Notes under the pieces: generated by a model | What the model saw: only the letters and a program-made list of their open reading frames with translations | The model's database searches: none | Told to the model about the DNA's origin: nothing | DNA from: JAIVJM01 sp963816985 | Lineage (GTDB): Bacteria; Acidobacteriota; Blastocatellia; Pyrinomonadales; Pyrinomonadaceae | Assembly (NCBI GenBank): GCA_963816985.1 | Contig: CAWFMF010000004.1 | Location: forward strand, 434,001-498,000 | DNA: 64,000 bases | Direction: 5' to 3' | Translations under genes and position numbers: made by a program | Part shown: in pieces, positions 26,792-35,229 of the stretch | How the letters are laid out: every line of letters begins with the position of its first letter | How positions within the stretch are numbered: position 1 is the stretch's first letter

Positions 26792-29700
26792 TCAGGGCGC
26801 GGGCGACGCGGTTGGATTGGTCGGCACGATGGGCGTGGGTTCGTCGGGCGGGCTGTCGGGGGCGGGCGCGGCGGCCTCCTGGCACCTGACTTGGAATCTT
26901 ACCTCCTGCGACTCGGCTTCGTTAGGCTCGGTTACGATGACGCGCGCGGAGCCGACGTAGGAAGAGTTGCCCGCGCCGCGGATGCTCCACAGCGAGCTGA
27001 CGAATTTGACACCCGGCGCGTCGAAGAGGAGAGTCCCGTCAACTTCTTCTCCGTCCTTGCGGACGAATTTGTAGGCGACCTTGCCGCTCCCGCTGACGAC
27101 CTCGATCTTCGCGAAGAGCCTGACCGTCACGGGGCAGCGGCCCGAATAGTTCTGCCGGTCGACGCTCATCTCGGGCTTCGCGACCTCGAAGCCGCCGCGG
27201 TCGGGCACACTCCAGACGCGCGCCGTTTTGTCGCGGCTGGCCGTCAACGCCGTGCGCCCGTCCCGGCTGAAGGTGGCGAGCGTGAGGTCGGACGTGTGCC
27301 CGCGCAACTCGGCCTTGATGTGCCCGCCGCGCGTCCAGATGCGCGCCGTGGCGTCCTTGCCGGACGTGATGATGCGCCCCGCGTCGGCGTCGAACTCGGC
27401 GCTCAATAACCCCGCGTGCCCGAGCAGGACTTGACCCCCCTGGCCGGTTTGCGAGTTCCAGATGCGCGCGGTGTTGTCCTCGCTGGCCGTCAACACCGAA
27501 GCGCCGTCGGGGCTGAAGGCCGCGCCGTAGACGGCCCCCTTATGCCCGGACAGAGTGCGCATGGACTGGCCCGAACCAGTGTTCCAGATGCGCACCGTCG
27601 CGTCGTCGCTCGCCGTCAGGACGCGGTCGCCTTTGAGGTCGAAGGCGACCGTGTTCACGCCGTCGGCGTGCCCGCGCAGTTCGAGGGGGGGTTGCCCCCC
27701 GACGGCGACGCTCCAGACCCGCACCAGCTTGTCGTCCCCGGCTGTCGCCAGCAGCGTGCCGTTGCGACCGAAGGTCAGGCGGTTGACCCGGCCCTCGTGC
27801 TTGCGCGGCAGGGTGCCTCGGCTCTGGCCGTTCGCGTCCCAGATGATTACCGCCCCGAACGTCGTTGGCGGTCGCGATCAGCCTGCCGTCAGGGCTGAAG
27901 GCCGCGTCGGTGAGGCCCCCTTCGTGCTCGCCGAGGACGTGCAGCAGCTTGCCGTCGGCGACGTTCCAAATGCGGGCCGTCCGGTCTTCGCTCGCCGTCA
28001 GAACGTGACGACCGTCAGGGCTGAAGACGACTCGCGTGAGGGGGCCGTCGTGGCCGCGCAGCACCAGCGGCTTGTCGACGTTGCCGGTGTGCCAGAGCAT
28101 CGCCGTCGCGTCGCGACTGGCCGTGGCGATGAGGCCACTGTCCTTCGGGCCGAAGGCCGCGCTCACGACGGCGTTGTCGTGGCCGCGCAAGACTTCGAGG
28201 GAGTACGGGATGGCCTTGTCCAGCTTCCTCACGATTTCGACCTCGCGCGCCAGCTCGACGTTGAGCCGGTTGACCTTCTCGTCCTGCTCCCGCAGCGTCC
28301 GCAGCGTCTCGACGAGTTTGAAGCGCTGCTGGATCATGAGGAACAAAAATATCATCAGGACGAGCAGCGCGATGCCCATGAGCCTTGAGGTCATGCGCCG
28401 CCGCTCTCTCCGCTGCTTTCTCTGCTTTTCTTGCTGCGCCTCCAACTCCCTCTGCTTTTCCTGCTGCGCCTCCAACTCCCTCTGCTGCTCGGCCCTGCGC
28501 TGCTCGTAGCGCTTCGTCCAGTCCAGCACCGGCTTGGCCAGCACGTTGTGGACGATCTCGTAGCGCGGGTGGGGTGGGTGGCCGGGCGCGGGGGGCACGT
28601 TTCCGAGGATGCGGTAGTCGTTGTCGCTGAGCTTCTTAATGACGGGGGCGAGGTCTTCTTCCGAGACCCCGGTGAGGTCGGCCATGTCGAAGAGGGAGAG
28701 GGCCTGCATGACGCCGGACGAGAGGACGAGGAAGTGGAAGATGTTGGCCGCGATTCGCTGCTCGCCCGTCGTCAGCTTGTCCATCAGGTCGTCGAGGTGC
28801 GACTGGACGATCTCGCGCGCCCTGCTCGGCGCGTCGAGCATCTTCGGGACGAGGGCGGGCGGCTTCTGCTTGAGCGCCTCGCGCCACAGGCGCAGCATCA
28901 CGATCTGGAGGAAGGGCGTCTGGATGCCGCCGGTCGCCTGCTTGGGCTGATTCCGCATCAGTGCCGGGGCGCGCGGGGCTCCGCCCGGCCCCGCGAACGC
29001 CGTCCCTGCTCAGAACCCGCTCGTCGAGTTCTTCGAGCTGGCTCAGGGCCATCTTAGTGAACGGCTCGACGATGGTGACTTCCGGCTGCCCCTCGGCGCG
29101 CGTCCGGTTGTACTTCTCGACCGGTCGGGTGATGGCCTCCGCCGCCGCCTTCCGGTCGAGGTGCTCGATGCGGATACGGTTGTCGAACAGCCGCGGGATG
29201 TAGCCGGTGAAGAGGTCGAGCCGCGAGAGCCAGTCCTCGCGGATCGAGATGAGGAAGTTGACCGGCAGGTTCGGGTTGATGACCGCGTGTGGGAACTCCG
29301 AGGCGAAGGTCTCGCCGTCGCTCTCCTCGGCGTGGAAAAGGAAGTAGTCTTCAAACTGGTCGAGGATGATGAGCAGTTGGGTGCGGGTCCCGGCGGTCAA
29401 CTCCTTCAACTGCTGCACGAGCCGCCGCGGTGCGTCCGGGTTGAACGGCTCGCCCTTCGCCGCCATCGAGATGGCGTCGAGCAGCCCGAGGAGCGGGTCT
29501 TCGTCGCGCCACTCCTTGAAGTAGACGGCGATGTATTCCTCTTCGCGCTCGTCCGGGGCTGCCGCCGTCGCCGGGCGCGGGTCGTCGTCGCCGAAGGCCG
29601 CGAGGGCGAGTTGTTTATGCTCGAATTTGCGCAGCCGCGACAGGTTGCGGAGGTAGGGCACGACCCCGGCGCGCAGGACTGAACTCTTGCCGACGCCGCT

Positions 29701-29850
29701 CGGGCCGTAGAGCACAGTCAGGCGGTTGGTCAGGAAGTTGGCCGAGATGATCTCGCGCTCCCGGTCGCGCCCGAAGAAGAAGGGCGCGTCCTTCTCCTCG
29801 TAGGGGGCCAGCCCGAGATAGGGCGTGTTCGTGGTGGCCGGGCTGTCCAT
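26792..29850 (-). CDS. nSTAND1 NTPase with coiled coil, membrane segment and WD40 repeats; two single-base frame breaks
   Basis: Three frames form one protein of about 1018 residues. First frame: FFGRDRERE, Walker A GPSGVGKSS (49-57), Walker B LLIILDQFEDYF (159-170) and NFLISIREDWLSRLD, typical of novel STAND 1 NTPases. Second frame: winged-helix-like region, a charged coiled coil with an exact duplicated RELEAQQEKQ unit, one membrane segment (LLVLMIFLFLMI), then WD40 blades starting LRGH. Third frame: further blades (about eight in total), then a non-WD tail with two Cys. Removing one C from each CCCC run at 28989-28992 and 27853-27856 restores continuity. STAND NTPases are signal-sensing switches. 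Its ATG is 17 bases after the SIR2-like gene, so they form an operon. Confidence 0.87.
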
Positions 29851-29867
29851 CGCGCGTCTCCGTCCGC

Positions 29868-30854
29868 TTAAGGCAAGGTGTCGAGCTGCCGACGCAGTTC
29901 GGCGACGTACTGGCTGAGGGGGATGTTGAAGAAGTCTACGTTGCGCTTCTCCCAGAATTTTTCGTCCAGTTCCTCGAACTTGTTGAGGACGGCCCAGGAG
30001 GGCGTCTGGCGGGGCCGCTCGTCGAAGATGCGGTGGAGGAGGACGCGCAGGTTCCAGTCGCTCAGGCTGTAACCGAGGAAGAGGAAGCTGCTGGTCAGCA
30101 TCTTACTTTTCAGGGTGGCGGGGATGCCGTTCGCGTCGTTCATCCCGGCGAGGTATTTGATGTAGTCGTCTTCCGTGATGACGAAGTTGGACTCTTCCCA
30201 GTTCCCGCGGATGACCGCGCCGTGAATCTTCAGGATGGTCGTGCACTCGACGGTCTCCCCCCGGATCGGGAGTTCGCCGTAGGTGAGCGGGTTGACGATC
30301 ACCTGCGGGGTGCCGTCGGGCCACAGGTGCATGAATTTGCCGTGCAGCACCGAGTCTCTGGCCGCCCGCGCGTAATAGACCACGTGGAACGGCTCACCGG
30401 CCTTCGTGAAAGCACGCTCCAGCACGTCGTCGTAGTTGGTCGTGACGATCAACTGGCAGGGATTCATGTGGCCCTTCGCGCGCAGCACGCCCGGCAGCCG
30501 TGCGAAGAAGTCGTGCACGTCGTTCGGCGGGTAGTCGGCGTCGAACACTTCATGGAGGTGCCTGTACAACTCCAGCTCGTCTTTGAGCGAGGCGTAGGCG
30601 GAGACGCGGATGAGGTTACTGCTGTCGCCGTTGGGGTATTCAAACTTGTCGGCCAAGTCGAGGGCCAACTCCTGCCCATTGGGTAAATATTTGCCGCGCC
30701 GGTAGTAGCTGCCGAGCGGGCGGTTGCTGAGGTTGACGCCCGCGCCGAGGAAAGGCACCAGCCTCCCGTTCCTCACCTTCTGCATCACCTGATAGCAGTT
30801 CTTCTGCATGAGGTTGTGACGCCCGGCGTCACCTTCAGGTTCACTCGCGGACAT
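29868..30854 (-). CDS. SIR2-like domain protein, probable NAD-consuming effector
   Basis: A 328-residue SIR2_2-type protein. NAD-fold motifs in order: PFLGAGVN (34-41), VTTNYDDVLE (137-146), ILKIHG with the likely catalytic His211, and FLFLGYSLSDWN (258-267). No zinc-binding Cys pairs of deacetylase sirtuins are seen, so hydrolysis of NAD or a related nucleotide is more likely than deacylation. In known systems (Avs5, SIR2-STAND, SIR2-HerA, Thoeris ThsA) such domains deplete NAD on phage infection. It is the first gene of an operon with the nSTAND1-WD40 gene. A GGGGGG run six bases upstream may serve as the ribosome site. Confidence 0.88.
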   Translation of the reverse strand: MSASEPEGDAGRHNLMQKNCYQVMQKVRNGRLVPFLGAGVNLSNRPLGSYYRRGKYLPNGQELALDLADKFEYPNGDSSNLIRVSAYASLKDELELYRHLHEVFDADYPPNDVHDFFARLPGVLRAKGHMNPCQLIVTTNYDDVLERAFTKAGEPFHVVYYARAARDSVLHGKFMHLWPDGTPQVIVNPLTYGELPIRGETVECTTILKIHGAVIRGNWEESNFVITEDDYIKYLAGMNDANGIPATLKSKMLTSSFLFLGYSLSDWNLRVLLHRIFDERPRQTPSWAVLNKFEELDEKFWEKRNVDFFNIPLSQYVAELRRQLDTLP

Positions 30855-30878
30855 GAACGCCCCCCAGAAAAGATTCAG

Positions 30879-30904
30879 TCGCCCCCGCGTGGCTGCGGGG
30901 GCGA
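30879..30904 (-). promoter_or_regulatory. Strong GC hairpin in the leader of the SIR2/STAND operon
   Basis: A 10-bp perfect stem (TCGCCCCCGC / GCGGGGGCGA) with a six-base loop, about 25 bases before the SIR2 start codon. It is inside the predicted 230-base leader. No T-run follows, so it is not a simple terminator. It could control translation or mRNA stability. Its sequence on the minus strand resembles a CRISPR repeat, but only one copy exists. Confidence 0.5.
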
Positions 30905-31089
30905 AGTCCTCCGCGCCGCCGGAAGTGTCGCAGGTTCGTCACTATGTTGGTTCGCGTGAGGGCTTTCGCCAGTGGCTTCCGGTGAGTCTGCATAGACCGT
31001 CTTGAGCGCAGGCCGCGGTGAGACGAGTGTGAGAACGGCGCGCTCAGGGAGCCGCGTCGGACGCCGACGACTGTGTAAGAGCAGAGTGG

Positions 31090-31118
31090 CTTATATCCCA
31101 TAAGCTATCACCCGTCAA
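31090..31118 (-). promoter_or_regulatory. Near-consensus sigma-70 promoter of the SIR2/STAND operon
   Basis: TTGACG (31118-31113), a 17-base spacer, and TATAAG (31095-31090) on the minus strand. Start of transcription would be near 31083, leaving a leader of about 230 bases before the SIR2 ATG. The IS target duplication begins at 31122, directly upstream of the -35 box. Confidence 0.6.
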
Positions 31119-31121
31119 TAG

Positions 31122-31137
31122 TGATGCGCCCGCGCCG
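31122..31137. repeat. Left target-site duplication of the IS element
   Basis: TGATGCGCCCGCGCCG, identical to 32396-32411 at the other side of the element. Sixteen bases is long but near the range reported for IS481-type insertions. Confidence 0.75.
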
Positions 31138-32395
31138 TGGGAGACGGAACAAACATGGTATCCCCCTGCGAAGGCTCCTCATCTTTGGCCGGGGTGGCCT
31201 GCCGGAGGTGCGTGGTTGGGTGGAGCGATGGTTGAAAAGGTGAGCTAAAAGGCTGGACACACCAGCCGACCGGCTTAACTATGGAGTTGCGACACAACCA
31301 TAGGGGGGCCGCTCGACGATGTGTCCTCTCAGATATTACCCGATGCTACGTCGGAGTACAGAGCCGACTTACCTCCGCTTCGAGTTGGTGCGCTATGCCC
31401 GCGAGCATGGCGTCAAGCCCGCCGCGCGTCAGTTCGGCACGACCGCCAAGACCGTGCGCAAGTGGCTGCGCCGCTGGGAGCCCGGTTCGCTGCGTGGGCT
31501 CGCAGACCAGAGCCGCGCCCCACACCACCCACGGCAAGGCATCACGCCGGGGCAGCGCCGGGAGGCCGTGCGGCTCAAGCGGCGACTACCTTCGTGGGGC
31601 GCTCAGCGGATGAAGCGCGACTTCTCGCTCGCGCTCTCGGAGAAGGCGCTGCTGGCGATCTGGCGTGAGGAAGGGCTTGTGAAGCGCAAGCGCCGGAAGC
31701 ATAAAACCAAGCAGTGCCTGCGTGAGGTGAAGCTGAAGTGGCGGCTCTTCGAGCAGACCTCGGTGGATACGAAGGATTTATGCGACCTCCCCGAACTCTG
31801 GGCGCAGGCGCAAGCTCTCGGGCTCCCGCGCTACCAGTACACGGCCAGAGAGGTGGTCTCAGGTTGGCACTACATGGCTTTCGCCCAGGAGTGCACGCTG
31901 GCCTATTCGAAGCTCTTTGCCGAGGTCATCCTGGGGCACTTACAGAACTGCGGCGTGAAGTTCAGAGACTCGCGCCTCCAGACCGACAACGGGTGCGAGT
32001 TCGTCGGCAACTGGCAGGCGAAGAGTGAGAGCAAGTTCACCGAGGCCGTCGAGTCGGTCAAGGGGTTGCGCCACACGCGTTGCCCGCCACGCGCGCACAC
32101 CTGGCAGAGTGACGTGGAGACGGCGCACCGCCTCATCGAGGACGAGTTCTACGAGGTCGAGCACTTCTCTTCGCGCTCGGACTTCATCGCCAAGGCCGGG
32201 GCTTACAACCTGTGGTTCAACGTGGCGCGGCGCAATCGCGGGAAGGAGCATAAGACGCCGTGGGAGTTGATTCATGAGCGGGAGCCGAAGGTTGACCCGG
32301 CGGTCTGCGCGCTACCGCCGATCTTCCTCGACGAGTTGTTCATGAAGAAGCTCGATTCCAAGCTCCAGTGGGGGTACGATGTTATTCCGCATCCC
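31138..32395 (+). mobile_element. IS481-like insertion sequence, complete
   Basis: About 1.26 kb, bounded by 16-bp direct repeats. Imperfect terminal inverted repeats: the left end GGGAGACGGAACAAACATGG matches the reverse complement of the right end GGGATGCGGAATAACATCG with small gaps, both running into TATCCCCC/TACCCCC. One intact transposase frame fills most of it. Bases 31138-31318 are the non-coding left end. Intact ends and exact duplications suggest a recent insertion. Confidence 0.82.
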
Positions 32396-32398
32396 TGA
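31319..32398 (+). CDS. IS481-family-like DDE transposase
   Basis: A 359-residue transposase. N-terminal helix-turn-helix of the type PAARQFGTTAKTVRKWLRRW, followed by a basic linker and an integrase-like catalytic core. Likely acidic triad: Asp in TSVDTKDL, Asp in LQTDNGCEF and Glu in the SDVETAHRLIEDEF region. It catalyses cut-and-paste or copy transposition of its own element. The stop codon overlaps the first base of the right target duplication, so the gene runs to the very end of the IS. An alternative ATG lies eight codons downstream; the first is preferred because a G-run precedes it. Confidence 0.88.
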   Translation: MCPLRYYPMLRRSTEPTYLRFELVRYAREHGVKPAARQFGTTAKTVRKWLRRWEPGSLRGLADQSRAPHHPRQGITPGQRREAVRLKRRLPSWGAQRMKRDFSLALSEKALLAIWREEGLVKRKRRKHKTKQCLREVKLKWRLFEQTSVDTKDLCDLPELWAQAQALGLPRYQYTAREVVSGWHYMAFAQECTLAYSKLFAEVILGHLQNCGVKFRDSRLQTDNGCEFVGNWQAKSESKFTEAVESVKGLRHTRCPPRAHTWQSDVETAHRLIEDEFYEVEHFSSRSDFIAKAGAYNLWFNVARRNRGKEHKTPWELIHEREPKVDPAVCALPPIFLDELFMKKLDSKLQWGYDVIPHP

Positions 32399-32411
32399 TG
32401 CGCCCGCGCCG
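32396..32411. repeat. Right target-site duplication of the IS element
   Basis: Exact copy of 31122-31137. Removing the IS and one copy reconstructs the presumed empty site between the SIR2 promoter and the App1-like gene. Confidence 0.75.
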
Positions 32412-32506
32412 CCTGCCCGCCCGTCGAACCGCGTGACGGCGGGCGCGGCGGGCGACCGAGGCGGGGGCGGCTGACTCGCAGCCGAGCCCGGCCAGTTTCT
32501 CCGGCG

Positions 32507-33751
32507 TCAGAGCTTCGGGTCGTCGCCGCCCGTCGGCGCGGTCGCCGCCTTGCTCTTGATGAGTTCCTTCATCTCCTCAACGAGTTCCGAGGTGTCGAGC
32601 GCGACGGGCACGTCCGGCCCCGTGATGCGCTCCATGCCTTCGAGCCGCTCGCCGAGCACGTCGCGGATGTAAATCTTCAGCACGCGGTCGCCGAAGAGCG
32701 ACTTCATGGCGCGGAAGACTTCCGGGTCTTTCTCGCCTGAATCGCCGACGAGGATAAACTTGCGGCCCGCGAGGTTCATCATCAGGTTCGTGATCTGCCT
32801 GATTTTCTGGTCGAGCGTGGCGAGGTCGCCGCCCCGGACGAACTTGATGATGCTGTCGAGCCCGCCCGCGTCGAGGATGTTCTTGCCGACGGTCTTCATG
32901 TGGAAAGTCCCGGCTGGAAAACCCTTCTCGCCGACGAGGAACGCTTCGAGCAGGCCGAAGAGCTGCCACGGGCTCCCCGAAACATAATGGAAGGAGACGA
33001 CGCCTTCACCTTCGGCGAATCCCTTGTAGCGGTCGAGCATCCCCTCGGCCTCCTTGAAGGCGTTGAGGAAGGTGTTGCGCAGCACCGTCTTCTTGCCCGC
33101 CGGGACGTGCGTGACCTTAATCGTGTCGTCAATGTCTGAGACGATGGAGAGCCCTTCGGGTTCGAGGAAGAGGATACGACCGTCGCCCGCGCCGTTGTTG
33201 TCGGTGGTGCGCGCGCGCACCTTGAGCCAGCCGGGCGTCTCAGTCTCGCGCGCGAGCAAGGCGTCAACTTTCGCGGCGGGGAGGCGGACGGTCTCCTCGA
33301 TGACGCCGTTCGGCGAAGTCAGTCCGGGGAGGCGGAACACTTCGTCGTCGCCCTCGAAGGTGAACTCCACGCCCTCGGCGTTCTTGTCGTCGGCGATAAA
33401 GTTTTCGAGGCACGCTTCGAGCCGCTTCGCCTCGTCCTCGGCGAGGGGCCGCCCGATGTCCTGCTCGAAGTGGGCGCGTACCTTGCCCTCGATGAAGTCC
33501 TCGACGAAGGGCGTGTCGCGGTTGTCATGCACCCAGACGCGGACGGGGACGAGCCACTCGCCGCCCTCCCGGTAGCCGTAGGTCGGGTAGAACGTGACCT
33601 CCATCCCGACGAGCCGCCGCCGGATGTTCTCGACCGTGCCGGAGAACGCCGCGCCCGCCGCGTCCACGCCCTCGCCGATGGTCTCGGCCACGTCCCCCAC
33701 CTTGTCCGTCACCTTCCCCACGACCTTCTTGAAGAATGAGTCTTCCGACAT
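32507..33751 (-). CDS. App1-like (DUF2183) phosphatidate phosphatase family protein
   Basis: A 414-residue protein with an amphipathic N terminus (GKVTDKVGDVAETIGEG), a beta-rich middle part and a C-terminal HAD-like catalytic domain: SDIDDTIKVTH (DxDxT nucleophile motif), SGSPWQLFGLLEAF, and LVGDSGEKDPEVF. This order is that of the App1 catalytic domain, which in yeast dephosphorylates phosphatidate. The bacterial substrate is not known. No signal peptide or membrane span is visible. It follows ribE by 74 bases in the same direction but is probably not functionally linked to riboflavin. Confidence 0.85.
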   Translation of the reverse strand: MSEDSFFKKVVGKVTDKVGDVAETIGEGVDAAGAAFSGTVENIRRRLVGMEVTFYPTYGYREGGEWLVPVRVWVHDNRDTPFVEDFIEGKVRAHFEQDIGRPLAEDEAKRLEACLENFIADDKNAEGVEFTFEGDDEVFRLPGLTSPNGVIEETVRLPAAKVDALLARETETPGWLKVRARTTDNNGAGDGRILFLEPEGLSIVSDIDDTIKVTHVPAGKKTVLRNTFLNAFKEAEGMLDRYKGFAEGEGVVSFHYVSGSPWQLFGLLEAFLVGEKGFPAGTFHMKTVGKNILDAGGLDSIIKFVRGGDLATLDQKIRQITNLMMNLAGRKFILVGDSGEKDPEVFRAMKSLFGDRVLKIYIRDVLGERLEGMERITGPDVPVALDTSELVEEMKELIKSKAATAPTGGDDPKL

Positions 33752-33825
33752 GGCGTGCCTCCAGTCTTAAACGAAAAGTGGTTCGAGGATTCGCGCCCCG
33801 GCGAGGCGGAGACGACGAGTTTTAT

Positions 33826-34479
33826 CTAGGTATATCCGAGTTCCGACAGACGCTCGGCGGTGATGGACGAAGCGCCGCCCTCGCGCGGGGGGCCGACCGA
33901 GAGGATGCGCTCGACGTACTTGGCGATGATGTCGGCTTCGAGGTTGACGGCGTCGCCGCGCCGCAAGTGAGAGAGGTTCGTCTGCGCCCACGTCTTCGGG
34001 ATGACGGCGATCTCGAAGTAGTCGGCGGCGAGGGCGGCGACGGTGAGGCTGATGCCCTCGACCGCGACCGAGCCCTTGAAGACGAGGTAGCGGGCCATCT
34101 CCGAGGGGAAGCCGACGCGCACCGTCCACGAGCCGCCGTGCTCCTCCGCCGAGAGGAAGCGCCCGCGCGCGTCAACGTGCCCCTGCACGATGTGCCCGCC
34201 GAGCCGCGTCGAGGGCGTCACGGCGCGCTCTAAATTCACGACCGACCCGGCGCGCAAACTGCCGAGCGTCGAACGCTGCAAGGTCTCGCGCGACCCGTCC
34301 GCCGCGAACGAGTCCGGGCGCACGTCGAGCGCCGTGAGGCACACGCCGTTGACCGCGATGGAGTCGCCCTCCTGCGTCCCCTCCGAGACGACGCGCGCCT
34401 CGACCGTCATCCGCACGCCCTCGCCCCGCCGCTCGATTGAGCGCACGCGCCCCAGCTCTTCGATGATGCCCGTGAACAT
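33826..34479 (-). CDS. ribE: Riboflavin synthase alpha chain
   Basis: A 217-residue protein with two repeated lumazine-binding barrels. Barrel 1: MFTGIIEELGRV, NGVCLTAL, and LGGHIVQGHVDARG. Barrel 2: VEGISLTVA, and IPKTWAQTNL. It converts two 6,7-dimethyl-8-ribityllumazine molecules to riboflavin. Length is as usual for the family. It lies 17 bases after the TonB-CTD gene and is probably cotranscribed with it and cmk. Its pathway partner RibBA is encoded at 25460-26671, separated by the accessory island. Confidence 0.96.
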   Translation of the reverse strand: MFTGIIEELGRVRSIERRGEGVRMTVEARVVSEGTQEGDSIAVNGVCLTALDVRPDSFAADGSRETLQRSTLGSLRAGSVVNLERAVTPSTRLGGHIVQGHVDARGRFLSAEEHGGSWTVRVGFPSEMARYLVFKGSVAVEGISLTVAALAADYFEIAVIPKTWAQTNLSHLRRGDAVNLEADIIAKYVERILSVGPPREGGASSITAERLSELGYT

Positions 34480-34496
34480 TCAAATCACCGCCCGCT

Positions 34497-35228
34497 CTAA
34501 TTGTCCTTCAGGGGAAGGTCGGAAATCCGCCTCAAGCCCTGACCGGGAGGGTTAACAATCAAACCCGCCTTGCGCTTCTGCTGCCAATCGTCCTCCGCCG
34601 CACGGCACGCGCGGCAGTAGAGAACTTCGGCGTACTTCGGGCTCTCGTCCGTGATGACGCAGCCGCCGCCGACCCAACGGTTCGCGTTCGGGAAATTCTT
34701 CGCCGCCTCGTTCCCGTTCGGGTCGAGGAGCATCAGGCCGTAGGCGATTTCAACTTTGTCTTTCTCCAACTTGAAGCCGTGCACCTCGCAGGTCTTGCCT
34801 TCGTGGTCTTCGGGGATGTAGCTCACGGTGTCGGGCGGCTTCGGCACGACGACGACGAGGCGGAAGGGCGAGGCCGACGCTGCTCCTTCTTTCGGCAACT
34901 CGCGGCGGAAGTCGAAGGTCAGGCTGCGGTATCTGTTGACGGAGGCGGGCGCGAACCGCCAGCGACGGGCCGCCGCCAGCGAGCCCTCTCGCAGCAGCGG
35001 GTGCCCGCTCGTCGCCTCGGCGGAGGTCACGCGCCCCTCGCCGTCAACCTCGACCTCGACGACGACCTCGCCGGAGGCGCGCGCCGTCCTCGCAATAGGC
35101 GGGTAGACAGGGCTGACCGCTTCCAAGACTTCCCGCTGCGCGTCCTGCGGGGGCGCGGCGGCGGCCCCTGCGAGCGCGAGCGCGAACAAGAGAGACGCGG
35201 CGGCTAAAGTGACGAACGTTCGCTTCAT
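34497..35228 (-). CDS. Exported TonB C-terminal domain protein with Cys-rich tail
   Basis: A 243-residue exported protein. ATG 35228 is supported by GGGAG upstream and gives a signal peptide (MKRTFVTLAAASLLFALALAG). A TonB C-terminal fold follows (SPVYPPIARTARASGEVVVE, then AARRWRFAPA). The second half is different: CEVHGFKLEKDKVEIAYGL, FPNANRWVGGGC and VLYCRACRAAEDDW. The Cys/His spacing (C-x2-H ... C ... C-x2-C) suggests a metal site or disulfides. There is no N-terminal membrane anchor as in true TonB, so energy transduction is doubtful. It starts one base after the cmk stop codon. Confidence 0.75.
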   Translation of the reverse strand: MKRTFVTLAAASLLFALALAGAAAAPPQDAQREVLEAVSPVYPPIARTARASGEVVVEVEVDGEGRVTSAEATSGHPLLREGSLAAARRWRFAPASVNRYRSLTFDFRRELPKEGAASASPFRLVVVVPKPPDTVSYIPEDHEGKTCEVHGFKLEKDKVEIAYGLMLLDPNGNEAAKNFPNANRWVGGGCVITDESPKYAEVLYCRACRAAEDDWQQKRKAGLIVNPPGQGLRRISDLPLKDN

Positions 35229-35229
35229 G

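Noticed and set aside
30869..30909. CRISPR-repeat-like sequence (CGCCCCCGC hairpin followed by GACTGAATC on the minus strand)
   Set aside because: Only one copy; no second copy at spacer distance on either side and no cas genes in the window.
30841..31101. 86-codon frame upstream of the SIR2 gene
   Set aside because: It starts within the predicted -10 box, has no ribosome site and overlaps the SIR2 start; composition is Arg-rich and unlike a protein.
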